Notes: generated by a model from the sequence alone, not told the origin. Shown: positions 7,701 to 15,529, counted from the stretch's first letter. The stretch: DNA of 40,362 nt from JAQBQQ01 sp964633955 (GCA_964633955.1 CAZWIA010000005.1:1-40362), one strand, 5' to 3'. Numbers and translations are program-made.

Positions 7701-8759
7701 ATGACCGCCAGATCCCTGTGCGCCACACTTGCCCTCGCATCCGGCCTGGCCCTGCTGGCCGGACCGGACACGCTCATGCTCTTCACGCTCCTCCACGCTC
7801 CGCCCGTCCAGGCGGAAGGCATCCAGTCCGCGGACGTACAGGCATCCGCGGCTACCACCGTGACGAGTGTCATCAACGCGGATTCCGGGAATGCGGTCGA
7901 CGTATCTCAGGACAGCGACGGTGGCGGCGCGCAGATTGCGGACATCAACGCGAATGCGGATACCATGGTGGACGCCGTGATCAATGCCCTGTCCGGCAAT
8001 GACATCGGCGTCAGCCAGGATCTGCCGGCGAACACGGACGGCTTCCAGCAGGCCGACGTGGACGCGGTCATCCGGTCCTGCGCACAGAACGTGATCCAGG
8101 TGAACCAGAACGCAGGCGGCCTGGCGGAAGTAGACGCGGATGACGCGCCCTGCGTCGCCCAAGTGCCGCCGCCCCAGTCCTCCTCCTCGGAAACCGGCGG
8201 CCAGTCCTCCTCCGCGCCGTGCACGGATTGCGGAGGGGGAGGTGGTGGCTCCAGCAGCGCGCCCTGCGTTGACTGCGGCGGTGGAGGCGGGGGTGGTGGA
8301 GGAGGCGGGGGAGGCGGTAATGGAGGTGGAGGTGGCGGCTCCGTAGGCGGCACCTCGGACGGTGGAGGGGGAGGTGGTGGTGGAGGCGGAGGTGGCGGGA
8401 GCGGACCGGGAGGCGGCGCAAAGACGCCGCCGGAGGAGGAAGAGCTGCCGCCACCCAGCTTTGGCGGACCGGAGCCGGAACCCGAGGCGCCCGTGATCCC
8501 CGTGGAGCTGCGGCATCTCCGGCCCGGCGACCGCGTGACCGTGGAGGACGCGTCCGGCAGGGCCCGCACGTTCACGGTGCAGGGGTCATCCGTGTACCCG
8601 GAAGACCGGGCGCCCATGGAGCAGATCTTTGGAGCCGGGAGCGGCGCGCAGCTCCGGCTCATCACCTGCCACGGACCCTGGGGCGGAGAAACATATAAGG
8701 AGAGGCTGGTGGTGACGGCAACGCTCGACCAGACGAAGACCGTAGGACGGACCGAATAA
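7701..8759 (+). CDS. Secreted repeat protein ending in the C-terminal half of a sortase
   Basis: The ATG at 7701 (352 aa) gives a signal peptide with likely cleavage after 'VQA'. The mature N-terminus has imperfect repeats of the type 'VINAxSGNxIxVSQD' and 'SCAQNVIQVNQ', suggesting a beta-solenoid. Next come two 'PCxDC' motifs, a long poly-Gly linker and an acidic Pro/Glu stretch. The last 75 residues match the C-terminal half of class E/F sortases: 'LRPGDRVTVED', then 'LRLITC' with the catalytic Cys, then the Arg of 'YKERLVVTATL'. The half carrying the catalytic His is absent, so transpeptidase activity is doubtful. A frameshifted paralogue of the repeat region lies at 9763-10517. An upstream ATG at 7599 is possible but hides the signal peptide. 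Confidence 0.7.
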   Translation: MTARSLCATLALASGLALLAGPDTLMLFTLLHAPPVQAEGIQSADVQASAATTVTSVINADSGNAVDVSQDSDGGGAQIADINANADTMVDAVINALSGNDIGVSQDLPANTDGFQQADVDAVIRSCAQNVIQVNQNAGGLAEVDADDAPCVAQVPPPQSSSSETGGQSSSAPCTDCGGGGGGSSSAPCVDCGGGGGGGGGGGGGGNGGGGGGSVGGTSDGGGGGGGGGGGGGSGPGGGAKTPPEEEELPPPSFGGPEPEPEAPVIPVELRHLRPGDRVTVEDASGRARTFTVQGSSVYPEDRAPMEQIFGAGSGAQLRLITCHGPWGGETYKERLVVTATLDQTKTVGRTE

Positions 8760-8760
8760 C

Positions 8761-8890
8761 TGATCACCACTATCCAATCATCAAACAATTGCAAAATCAT
8801 CAATGAGAGAAAACCTGAACATTTGCTGGAATATTCGATCATTGGTCATTCGGTGATCGTTTGGTCATTGGTGCTTGGAGATTGGTCATT
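8761..8890. repeat. AT-rich foldback spacer with heptad periodicity
   Basis: The right side reads GATCATT, GGTCATT, later TCATTGG, TGCTTGG, AGATTGG, TCATTGT. The left side has complementary CAATCATC-type words. Periodicity is less regular than in other arrays. It fills the gap between the sortase-like gene and the CAP gene. Confidence 0.5.
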
Positions 8891-8922
8891 GTCTCAATGC
8901 ACATGAAATAGAATGGCCATGC

Positions 8923-8931
8923 TGTTACTCT
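8923..8931 (+). promoter_or_regulatory. Extended -10 promoter of the CAP-domain gene
   Basis: TG-T-TACTCT ends 7 nt before the GTG start, predicting a leaderless transcript. Confidence 0.55.
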
Positions 8932-8938
8932 CTCCCCC

Positions 8939-9520
8939 GTGCGTCGCCTCATCTCCGCGCTCTTCGCGGTCTTGCTTCTGCTCTCCGCAGAACCCTCCTA
9001 CGCCTGGCGGAAGATTCCGACCGTGCAGACCGCGGCCACGGGATCGGTCGCCGAGCCCGCATTCCGGCCGCTCAGGCCACCCGTGCGGCGCGCGTCTCTG
9101 GAGAAGAAACTCGCCGCCATGCGCGAACGCATCCTGCGGCTGACCAACGGCGCGCGGAAGCAGGCGGGACTGAAGCCGCTCACGCGGAACCCGCTCCTGG
9201 AGACCTCCGCCCAGGCGTACGCGGAGGACATGGCGCGCCGGAACTTCTTCAGCCACAGCGATCCAGACGGCCGGGAACCGGCGGATCGCATCCGCGCCGC
9301 CGGCTACAGAGCCGCGCGCTGCCGGTGCCAGACCCGCACGTGGACGGGGGAGAACCTGGCCAAGGGGCAGACCGGCATCACCCAGGTCTTCCGCGCGTGG
9401 ATGAACTCCCCCGCGCACCGCGCCGCCATCCTGCATCCGGCGTTCACGGACATCGGCATCGGCATCCGCAGCCGCTACTGGGTGCAGCACTTTGGGGCGG
9501 TGGAGGTGATGGAGGAATAA
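8939..9520 (+). CDS. Secreted CAP-domain protein (YkwD / SCP-PR1 family)
   Basis: A signal peptide (residues 1-22, 'PSYA' cleavage) precedes a CAP domain (about 65-193). Conserved motifs are 'FSHSDPDG' (104-111), 'GENLAKG' (137-143), 'WMNSPAHRAAIL' (154-165) and a closing 'YWVQHFG', giving the usual His/Glu/His cavity residues. A 'CRC' pair at 128-130 could form or bind something outside the fold. Bacterial CAP proteins are secreted and mostly of unknown function. The GTG start is fixed by an extended -10 element 7 nt upstream. The neighbours are also surface proteins, so a cell-envelope role is likely. Confidence 0.88.
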   Translation: MRRLISALFAVLLLLSAEPSYAWRKIPTVQTAATGSVAEPAFRPLRPPVRRASLEKKLAAMRERILRLTNGARKQAGLKPLTRNPLLETSAQAYAEDMARRNFFSHSDPDGREPADRIRAAGYRAARCRCQTRTWTGENLAKGQTGITQVFRAWMNSPAHRAAILHPAFTDIGIGIRSRYWVQHFGAVEVMEE

Positions 9521-9643
9521 CGCATCCAAGGAGAACCTCCTGCACGGCCTGAAGACATTCGGCTATCCAAGGAATGACGGCGATGCATGACCTGCGGCCA
9601 GATGGCCGCTCTCAACTTCATGGCCGCTCTTCCCTTCATCCAA

Positions 9644-9669
9644 TAGCCCCCGAATGAATTCGGGGGCTA
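9644..9669. terminator. Perfect 11-bp hairpin after the CAP gene
   Basis: TAGCCCCCGAA and TTCGGGGGCTA pair perfectly around a TGAA loop. No T-run follows on either strand. It may be a transcript end or a dispersed palindrome. Confidence 0.5.
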
Positions 9670-9693
9670 ACGATGTTCCATGGATCGACGTAT

Positions 9694-9784
9694 CACTGAT
9701 CACTTACCACTTACCACTTACCACTTATCACTCGTTCTTCACCACTGACCTCTGACCACTCCTCACTGACCACTCACCACTCTC
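9694..9784. repeat. Thirteen-unit heptad array (CACTNNN)
   Basis: Thirteen 7-nt units in perfect phase: CACTGAT, CACTTAC three times, CACTTAT, CACTCGT, TCTTCAC, CACTGAC, CTCTGAC, CACTCCT, CACTGAC, CACTCAC, CACTCTC. The right end overlaps the 3' end of the frameshifted gene and supplies its last codons. Confidence 0.88.
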
Positions 9785-10517
9785 CGCGCCCGGTACACCC
9801 ACACCGCGCTGTCCGCGCGGGTGTCGCTGGCCGCCTGGAAGGCGGCGTCGTCATCATCGGCATCTGCCACCTGCGTGATGTCACTGTCGTTATGGGACAC
9901 GCCGGCAATGTCCGCCAGCATATTGGCCAGCGCGTTGCCTTCTGCCTCTGCGTCCTGGATGCCGTCGTCATCCATGGCCTGCGTGAGCTCGGCACCATTG
10001 ACCGCGCTGCCCGCCAGGCTGGCATTGATGGAGGTATCCGCGTCCGCGGCATGGTCGGCCTCCTGGAAGGCATCCCCTTCCGCCAGCTGGTCAAGATCCA
10101 GCGTGTTGCCGGAATCCCCGCTCACGGAGAAGTCTCCATCCAGGAGCGCGCTGAAGCCGGCTAGGATGTTTTGGAAGCCGTCATCCCCGCCGTCCTGGTC
10201 CGCCGCCACGTCATTGGCGCTCGTGAGGTCCGCGCTCAGGTCCAGCACGGTATCGGCGTCCACGTCCGTCTGGGACTCGTGGAAGCCCTCGCCGTCGGCC
10301 TCCTGGGAGATATCCAGCAGGTTTGCGCGGCGGAATCCACCACCGCGCCCACGTCGGTCGCGTTATCACCAAAGATGTCCGAGAGCTGGAAGAACGCCGC
10401 GTTGGCGCCGGATATCCAGCTCACCAGCGCAAACGCCGACACGGCGGAGAGGACCGGCATCACCCGGCGGCGTTGCCCTGGATGTGTGTGTCTTTTCTCG
10501 CGGAGGGAATCGGACAT
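9763..10517 (-). pseudogene. Frameshifted secreted repeat protein, paralogue of the sortase-like protein's N-terminus
   Basis: Two reading frames join into one protein of about 250 residues. The first (from ATG 10517) has a signal peptide ending 'SGANA', then 'FFQLSDIFGDNATDVG' and 'VVDSAAQ'. The second continues 'NLLDISQEADGEGFHESQTDVDADT' in pieces and runs to 9763. The break is near 10320-10326, where one base appears to be missing: adding one would give 'AAQNLLDISQ', matching 'CAQNVIQVNQ' of the intact paralogue at 7701-8759. The body is highly acidic, with Asp/Ala-rich beta-solenoid-like repeats and no enzyme domain. Either a real frameshift or an assembly error. The C-terminal 'VVSGQ' comes from the heptad array. 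Confidence 0.65.
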
Positions 10518-10690
10518 AGAATAGGAAGGGGAAGGGATAGAAAGGTCGCCAACAGACCTGAGACGCCCTTCCCCCCTAGGTATGACACACGATCGCGTGC
10601 GGAATGGCTGGATTCCCACCATGATAGCCCTTCATGTGACTGGTCATCCTTCCTGACGGGCCACCGGTTCCTTCCTTGCATGGCGGACGG

Positions 10691-10696
10691 TAGTCT
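10691..10696 (+). promoter_or_regulatory. -10 hexamer of the Fur-family gene
   Basis: TAGTCT, 7 nt before the ATG at 10704. It selects this start and predicts a leaderless mRNA. Confidence 0.5.
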
Positions 10697-10703
10697 GCCC
10701 CTG

Positions 10704-11144
10704 ATGAGCATGTCTTCCTCCTCCCTGCCGGCCCATAGCGCGCTCCTGCGCGCCCACAACTTGCGCGATACGCGCCCGCGCCGCGCGGTGCTCCGCGCGC
10801 TCATGCGGCTCGGCCGCGCCGTGTCCATCGCACAGATTCATGCGGCCCTGGAACGGACGGACGGCGGCGTGAACACCGTGACCGTGTACCGCATTCTGGA
10901 GGCGTTCGCCCGGGCCGGCATCGTGCACCGGGAGCCGGAGACGGGACGGTTCTTCCTCTGCCAGCTGCCGGGGGAAGCCGGTCATCACGTGTTTTTGCAG
11001 TGCCTCCGCTGCGGGCGGACGGAGGAACGGCAGGACGCGCGTCTCTGCCAGGCGGAAGACGCTCTGGCCAAACGGGCGGGCTTCCTGCCACAGAGCCACA
11101 TCACGCAGATCCGCGGCACATGCCGCCAGTGCAGGAAGCGCTAG
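10704..11144 (+). CDS. Fur-family metal-responsive transcriptional regulator
   Basis: A cytoplasmic repressor of the Fur/Zur/PerR group (146 aa). The winged helix spans about residues 18-80, with 'TVTVYRILEAFARAGIVHR' as recognition region. The dimerisation domain has 'HHVFLQCLRCG' with Cys100/Cys103 and a C-terminal Cys140-x2-Cys143 pair, forming the structural zinc site. The metal sensed cannot be told from sequence alone. The start at 10704 is chosen because of the -10 hexamer 7 nt upstream; an ATG at 10680 is less likely. The gene is followed after 19 nt by the yibE/F gene, which has its own -10. Confidence 0.9.
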   Translation: MSMSSSSLPAHSALLRAHNLRDTRPRRAVLRALMRLGRAVSIAQIHAALERTDGGVNTVTVYRILEAFARAGIVHREPETGRFFLCQLPGEAGHHVFLQCLRCGRTEERQDARLCQAEDALAKRAGFLPQSHITQIRGTCRQCRKR

Positions 11145-11148
11145 GACA

Positions 11149-11157
11149 TGTTACCAT
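11149..11157 (+). promoter_or_regulatory. Extended -10 promoter of the YibE/F gene
   Basis: TG-T-TACCAT ends 6 nt before the ATG at 11164, directly after the Fur stop codon. Predicts a leaderless mRNA. Confidence 0.5.
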
Positions 11158-11163
11158 CGCGAC

Positions 11164-12330
11164 ATGCGTATGCTGGCTTGCACACTGACACTCATGTCTT
11201 TCCTGGCAGCAGTTGCCTTGCCCGCCCGGGCGCAGGAGCCACTTGAGCCGCGCGAGGAATACGCCCGCGCGCGGGTGACGGCCATCTTGAGCCAGACGGA
11301 AGACACGTCCATGCCGGACCTTCCGCGCCGCGTGCAACAGGTGCAGCTGAGGATCCTGAGCGGACCGGACGCCGGCCGCACGTTCACGGCGGAGAACGGC
11401 GTCCTGCCCGGACGGGAGGACATGGAACTCCGGGAAGGAGAGACCGTGGTGGTGCGCACTCTCATTAAGGCGGACGGATCCGTAGAACACCTGCTGCAGG
11501 AGAAGAGCCGCCTCTCCGGACTGCTGGTGCTGGTGATCGGCTTCTTCCTGCTGGCGAGCCTCCTGGGCGGGCGGGCGGGAGCGGCGTCCGTCCTGGGCCT
11601 GGCGGTGAGCGTGGGGATTCTGCTGCTCTTCGTGGTGCCCCGGATCGTGGAGGGGTGGAATCCGCTCATCACCAGCCTCATCGGATCCTTCATGATCGCG
11701 TGCACGTCCCTCTACTTGGCGCACGGCTTCACCCGGCGAACCACCATCGCGCTCGCCTCCACGCTCACCGTTCTCTCCGCCTCCGCCGCGCTCTCAATGG
11801 TCGCCGTGAGAGTGGCCAAGCTCTTTGGCATGGGAACGGAGGAATCCCTCTTCCTGCAGTCCGGCGTTATGGAATCGATCGACCTGCGGGGCCTCCTCTT
11901 GGGCGGTATGATCATCGGCTGCCTGGGCGTGCTGGACGACATCACCACCGCGCAGACCGCCGCCGTGGATGAGATCCAGAAGGCCAACCCTCGGCTATCG
12001 TTCACCGATCTCCTGCGGGCCGGCACGTCCGTGGGCCGGGAGCACATCGCCTCCCTCATCAACACGCTGGCGCTGGCGTACGTGGGCGCCTCCCTGCCAC
12101 TGCTCCTCCTCTTCTGGACCAGCGGGGACATTCCCCTGTGGGTGATCCTCAATAGCGAGTTCCTGTCGGAGGAGATCGTGCGCACACTGGTCGGGTCAAC
12201 CGCACTGGTCCTGGCCGTGCCAGTCTCCACGTGGCTGGCGGCCAAGGCGTTCCATGGGCGGGCGGGGGACGGGGTGTCCGGTCACAACGAACGGACGAGC
12301 GGAACAGGGCACCTGCACCATCACCACTGA
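11164..12330 (+). CDS. YibE/F-like multipass membrane protein with His-rich C-terminus
   Basis: A signal peptide (1-23, 'ARA'), an extracytoplasmic beta-rich region (about 35-112) and then seven or so membrane segments (about 118-375). The family signature 'GVLDDITTAQTAAVDEI' (255-271) and 'VGREHIASLINTLALAYVGASLPLLLL' in parts (290-316) are present. YibE/F proteins are conserved membrane proteins of unknown biochemical function, often proposed as transport-related. The tail ends 'TGTGHLHHHH', which could bind metal and is suggestive next to a Fur-family regulator. uppP starts 7 nt after the stop, so the two are probably co-transcribed. Confidence 0.88.
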   Translation: MRMLACTLTLMSFLAAVALPARAQEPLEPREEYARARVTAILSQTEDTSMPDLPRRVQQVQLRILSGPDAGRTFTAENGVLPGREDMELREGETVVVRTLIKADGSVEHLLQEKSRLSGLLVLVIGFFLLASLLGGRAGAASVLGLAVSVGILLLFVVPRIVEGWNPLITSLIGSFMIACTSLYLAHGFTRRTTIALASTLTVLSASAALSMVAVRVAKLFGMGTEESLFLQSGVMESIDLRGLLLGGMIIGCLGVLDDITTAQTAAVDEIQKANPRLSFTDLLRAGTSVGREHIASLINTLALAYVGASLPLLLLFWTSGDIPLWVILNSEFLSEEIVRTLVGSTALVLAVPVSTWLAAKAFHGRAGDGVSGHNERTSGTGHLHHHH

Positions 12331-12337
12331 TGCACGC

Positions 12338-13111
12338 ATGTCCCCCCTCCACGCCGTCCTGCTCGGCTTCATAGAAGGCATCACGGAGTTCCTGCCCGTC
12401 TCCTCCACCGGGCACCTGATCTTGGCGAGCCGCCTGCTGGGGCTCCCGCAGTCGGACGCCCTCAAGAGCTTTGAGATCGCCATTCAGCTGGGCGCCATCC
12501 TGGCCGTTGTGACCCTGAGCGGCCGGCGGCTGGCCGCCTCCCCGCGCGCGCTGCTATTGGTACTCTGCGCGTTCGTGCCCACGGCCGTGATCGGCTTCTT
12601 CCTTAAGGACTTCGTCCGATCAGTCCTGCTGGAGAGTATCCCCACCGTGCTTGGCGCGCTGCTTCTGGGCGGCATCGTGCTGATCGTCTTTGAGATCTTC
12701 CATGAAGAGCGGGAGGACGCCACCGCGGAGATCGGTCAGATGACCTTCACGCAGGCAATCGCGATCGGCGTCATCCAGTCCCTGGCCCTCATCCCGGGCG
12801 TCTCCCGCGCGGCCGCCACCATCCTGGGAGGCCTTGGCCTCAACATGCGGCGCACGGCCATTGTGGAGTTCTCCTTCCTCCTGGCCATCCCCACCATGGC
12901 GGCGGCCACGGCGGCGGACCTGCAGGACTCCATCGGACAGTTCTCCTCGGCGGACTTCACGGCACTCGCGATCGGCACGGTCGTCTCCTTCTTCACGGCG
13001 CTCATCGCCATCCGCTGGCTCCTGCGCTACATCACCCACCATTCCTTCGCGCCGTTCGGGTGGTACCGCATCGGCATCGCTCTGCTCGGCTTCATCCTCC
13101 TCGGTGGCTGA
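12338..13111 (+). CDS. uppP: Undecaprenyl-diphosphatase UppP (BacA)
   Basis: Integral membrane phosphatase that recycles undecaprenyl diphosphate to the monophosphate carrier for peptidoglycan and other envelope glycans; it also gives bacitracin tolerance. At 257 residues with about eight membrane helices it is typical. The two catalytic motifs are intact: 'EGITEFLPVSSTGH' (13-26) and 'PGVSRAAATI' (153-162). The frame is open upstream to 12254, but the ATG at 12338 begins the family's normal 'MSPLHAVLLGFIEG' N-terminus and lies 7 nt after the yibE/F stop. Confidence 0.95.
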   Translation: MSPLHAVLLGFIEGITEFLPVSSTGHLILASRLLGLPQSDALKSFEIAIQLGAILAVVTLSGRRLAASPRALLLVLCAFVPTAVIGFFLKDFVRSVLLESIPTVLGALLLGGIVLIVFEIFHEEREDATAEIGQMTFTQAIAIGVIQSLALIPGVSRAAATILGGLGLNMRRTAIVEFSFLLAIPTMAAATAADLQDSIGQFSSADFTALAIGTVVSFFTALIAIRWLLRYITHHSFAPFGWYRIGIALLGFILLGG

Positions 13112-13114
13112 TCC

Positions 13115-13132
13115 GTTCCGCGGCCGCGGAAC
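13115..13132. terminator. 18-nt perfect palindrome at the uppP end
   Basis: GTTCCGCGGCCGCGGAAC begins 4 nt after the uppP stop. A T7 run lies at 13174-13180, too far away for a classical terminator. Probable transcript end, not certain. Confidence 0.35.
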
Positions 13133-13231
13133 GCCGCGGACGGCTACAGTAAGCCACAATCTAAGATCGGTCGTTTTTTTGCGCCAACCGCGCCTTGAGG
13201 CGGCCGGATGCAGGGCCTATGCTCGCGTCCC

Positions 13232-13330
13232 ATGGCACCTGCCCCCACGAACGACGGCCCGCAGATCACCCTCACGGTCATCCTGGACCACATGCAGGCC
13301 ATGAAGCAGGAGCATACGGTACACGGATCA
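13232..13330 (+). pseudogene. Truncated small gene of unknown function
   Basis: A TATGCT hexamer (13218-13223) lies 8 nt before this ATG, the same leaderless signature as intact genes here. The first 28 residues look protein-like ('ITLTVILDHMQAMKQE', probably helical or coiled-coil). The frame then runs into a repeat hairpin (13331-13364) and continues antisense to the TPR gene to 13606, where the sequence no longer resembles a protein. It looks like the 5' remnant of a gene cut by the repeat. It could still be expressed as a 125-residue chimera. Confidence 0.4.
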
Positions 13331-13364
13331 TGTGTAGAGACGCGCTATAGTCCATCTCTACACA
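13331..13364. repeat. Degenerate GTAGAGACG palindrome, possible terminator
   Basis: TGTGTAGAGA and TCTCTACACA form a perfect 10-bp stem around a 14-nt centre beginning CGCG. The outer arm GTAGAGACG matches the 5' side of the dispersed palindromes in the ribosomal cluster. It sits 12 nt after the TPR gene stop (minus strand). Confidence 0.6.
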
Positions 13365-13376
13365 CACGAACCACAC

Positions 13377-15272
13377 TTATCGCCCCAGTTGCTCCAAGGC
13401 CTGCAGCGCCGTCTCGTTCCCCGGCTGGTACCGGAGGAGCTCTTCAAACTGCTCGCGGGCCTGCGCGCGGTCTCCCATGGCGGCGTAGAGGATGCCCAGA
13501 TTGGTGCGCGTGGGCGCGTCCCACGGCTGCACGTCCGCCGCGCGTAGGTAGGCCTGCAGCGCCTGGTCCGTCTTTCCCTGGGCTTCCAGCAGCACACCCA
13601 AGTTGAACCAGGCCTGGCCCATGCGGGGCTCTATCTCTATCGCCTTGCGGAAGTCCGCCTCCGCCTGCGCCGGATCCACATCCCGCTGCCGCCGGTGAAG
13701 GCTGCCGCGGTTCACGTACGCCAGCGCGTAGTCCGGCCGGATCTCGATCGCCCGGTCATAGGCCGCAAGGGCCTCCGCAAACTTTCCTTCCGCCACGTAC
13801 AGGTTCCCCAGTGCCGCGTAGGCCTCCGCGCCCTGAGCGGAGGAGAGTGTGGCGCCGGTGAGGTACCTGTGCGCCTCCTCAAACCGCTCCAGCCGGGTAT
13901 AGAGCGCGCCCAGGTTCAGGCGGATGCGCGGCAGGTCCTTGATCTGCAGCGCCTGGTGCAGCTCTGCCTCCGCCTCTTCCAGCCGTCCCTGCCGCCGGTA
14001 AGCGTTGGCTAAGTTATTGCGGGCGGAGTAGGAATCCGGATCCACCGTCAGCACGTGCCGGTAGATGGTCTCCGCGCTGGCCCATACCAGGGACTGGCGG
14101 TAGGCAAGCACGCTGAGCGCCAGTACGGCCATGCCGACCGCACAGAGAACGGGTATCTCACGTTGCCTGCGGCCGTCCGCCCACGCCCAGATCCCAGCGG
14201 ACACCATGAGGACTATCCCCACCATGGGCACGTAGGCGTACCGGTCGGATCCCACAAAAGGCTCTCCCTTGATCAGGTTGGTGAACGTGGGGACGAGTGT
14301 AAGCAGGTAAAAGAGGATCCCGAACGCCAGCAGCCGGACCCGGTTATAGGCCCACGCCGCCAGCGCCAGGGCCACTATCACGAGCAGGAGGGGCAGAAAG
14401 AAATCCGGCGACGCCAGGGTGATGGGCTTGGTATACGCATAGAGGATGGAGAAGTCCGCGGGCCACAGGAGCTTCTGTATGTAGAAGATGATGCTCTTCA
14501 CGGCCAGGAGAGCGGCCTGCCATGGAGAGACCTGGACCAGCAGTTCCTGCTTGCCATACAGCGCCACGATCCCGAAGATCACGCTGAAGAAGAGGTAGGG
14601 CAGCTTGTCCAAGAGCATCCGGCGGTCCCGCGAGCGCCGCTGCAGCTCGTCTGTGAGGAGCAGGACCAGGGGCAGGGTGAGGACCATGACTTTCGCCAGC
14701 AGGCCCAGCAGGAAGAGCGTCAGACTGAGCACGTACCGGCGTCGGGACCGGTTTGGCTCCGCAGCGCGGTAGGAGAGGTAGCTGATCCACGCCGCCAGGA
14801 AGAAGAAGGTAGAGAGTACGTCCTTGCGCGCCGCCGCCCACGCCACCGCCTCCGTGTTGAGCGGATGGACCAGGAAGAGGAGCCCCACGGTGAGCGCGGC
14901 CAAGCGATGACGCAGCAGGAGGTACGCGAGCCACAGCACCAAGAGGGCGTTCAACGTGTGCCACAGGAGGTTCTGCGCGTGGTACGCGGTGGCATCCAGG
15001 CCGCCAAGGGCGTGGTCCATCTGGTAACTGAGGAACGTGAGGGGGATGTAGAGCTCCGGATCGTAGGTGGTGAAGGCGGCTTTGAGCGTCCGCGGCGTGA
15101 TCTCCTGGATAATCGGGTTCTCAAAGATCAGGAGCCCGTCATCCGTCCTGATGAAATCATTGCCAAGCGACCGGCCGTAGACCAGCAGGGCCAGCAGGGC
15201 AAACCCCGCCGCAATCCAGCCCCGTACGGCGGAAGAGGGCAGGGGTGGCAGGGATTGGGGCCGATCGGACAT
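13377..15272 (-). CDS. TMTC-like membrane protein: GT-C type membrane domain with C-terminal TPRs
   Basis: The N-terminal ~395 residues contain about ten membrane helices. They carry the family motifs 'NDFIRTDDGLLIFENP' (early loop with the Asp-Asp pair), 'YIPLTFLSYQMD', and 'HPLNTEAVAWAAARKDVLS'. These resemble TMTC-type protein O-mannosyltransferases and related bacterial GT-C glycosyltransferases. Residues ~400-631 form about six TPR repeats ('AYAALGNLYVAEGKFAEALAAYDRAIEIRPDY' type). A role in glycosylating or handling secreted proteins is plausible given the surface proteins nearby, but the substrate is unknown. The ATG at 15272 has a TAGGAT hexamer 6 nt upstream. It stands alone on its strand. 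Confidence 0.8.
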   Translation of the reverse strand: MSDRPQSLPPLPSSAVRGWIAAGFALLALLVYGRSLGNDFIRTDDGLLIFENPIIQEITPRTLKAAFTTYDPELYIPLTFLSYQMDHALGGLDATAYHAQNLLWHTLNALLVLWLAYLLLRHRLAALTVGLLFLVHPLNTEAVAWAAARKDVLSTFFFLAAWISYLSYRAAEPNRSRRRYVLSLTLFLLGLLAKVMVLTLPLVLLLTDELQRRSRDRRMLLDKLPYLFFSVIFGIVALYGKQELLVQVSPWQAALLAVKSIIFYIQKLLWPADFSILYAYTKPITLASPDFFLPLLLVIVALALAAWAYNRVRLLAFGILFYLLTLVPTFTNLIKGEPFVGSDRYAYVPMVGIVLMVSAGIWAWADGRRQREIPVLCAVGMAVLALSVLAYRQSLVWASAETIYRHVLTVDPDSYSARNNLANAYRRQGRLEEAEAELHQALQIKDLPRIRLNLGALYTRLERFEEAHRYLTGATLSSAQGAEAYAALGNLYVAEGKFAEALAAYDRAIEIRPDYALAYVNRGSLHRRQRDVDPAQAEADFRKAIEIEPRMGQAWFNLGVLLEAQGKTDQALQAYLRAADVQPWDAPTRTNLGILYAAMGDRAQAREQFEELLRYQPGNETALQALEQLGR

Positions 15273-15278
15273 GCGGCC

Positions 15279-15284
15279 ATCCTA
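15279..15284 (-). promoter_or_regulatory. -10 hexamer of the TMTC-like gene
   Basis: TAGGAT on the minus strand, 6 nt before the ATG at 15272: leaderless signature. Confidence 0.45.
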
Positions 15285-15407
15285 GCGCGGCAGCCGCCAG
15301 CCTGCGACCTGGATCCGATCGAATGCTATTTGCGCAATATTCACAAATATCCAGCAACTCCTTCCCCGCGGCCGATGACCCCTGAACCTTCCCCGGAGCG
15401 GCATTTT

Positions 15408-15417
15408 TTGCTATCAT
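15408..15417 (+). promoter_or_regulatory. Extended -10 promoter of the 119-residue unknown gene
   Basis: TTG-C-TATCAT (TGN-TATCAT) after a T6 run. Transcription would start near 15424 and give a leader of about 105 nt with two hairpins (15448-15466 and 15484-15504), unlike the leaderless genes nearby. Confidence 0.45.
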
Positions 15418-15447
15418 ATCCGGATCCCTGCAAAGAGGATCCCGTAC

Positions 15448-15504
15448 AGCCGCCACGGTGGCGGCTCACACAACCCACCGTACAGACGCCCCGCCGGGGC
15501 GTCT
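15448..15504. repeat. Two hairpins in the leader of the unknown gene, one a dispersed palindrome
   Basis: AGCCGCCAC/GTGGCGGCT is a 9-bp near-palindrome (15448-15466). At 15484-15504 lies a perfect copy of the dispersed 21-bp palindrome, AGACGCC-N7-GGCGTCT, followed by an A7 run that reads as T7 on the minus strand. Confidence 0.7.
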
Positions 15505-15529
15505 CAACAAAAAAATTCACACCTATCCC

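Noticed and set aside
8875..9552. Long plus-strand ORF covering the CAP gene in another frame
   Set aside because: It is Arg/Pro/His-rich shadow sequence of the GC-rich CAP gene, which has a signal peptide and conserved motifs.
9694..9784. CRISPR array
   Set aside because: The units are contiguous 7-mers without spacers, and no cas genes are present in the window.
15328..15348. Imperfect AT-rich palindrome (ATTTG...CAAAT) upstream of the TMTC-like gene
   Set aside because: Only five outer base pairs match continuously; too weak to call an operator without conservation data.
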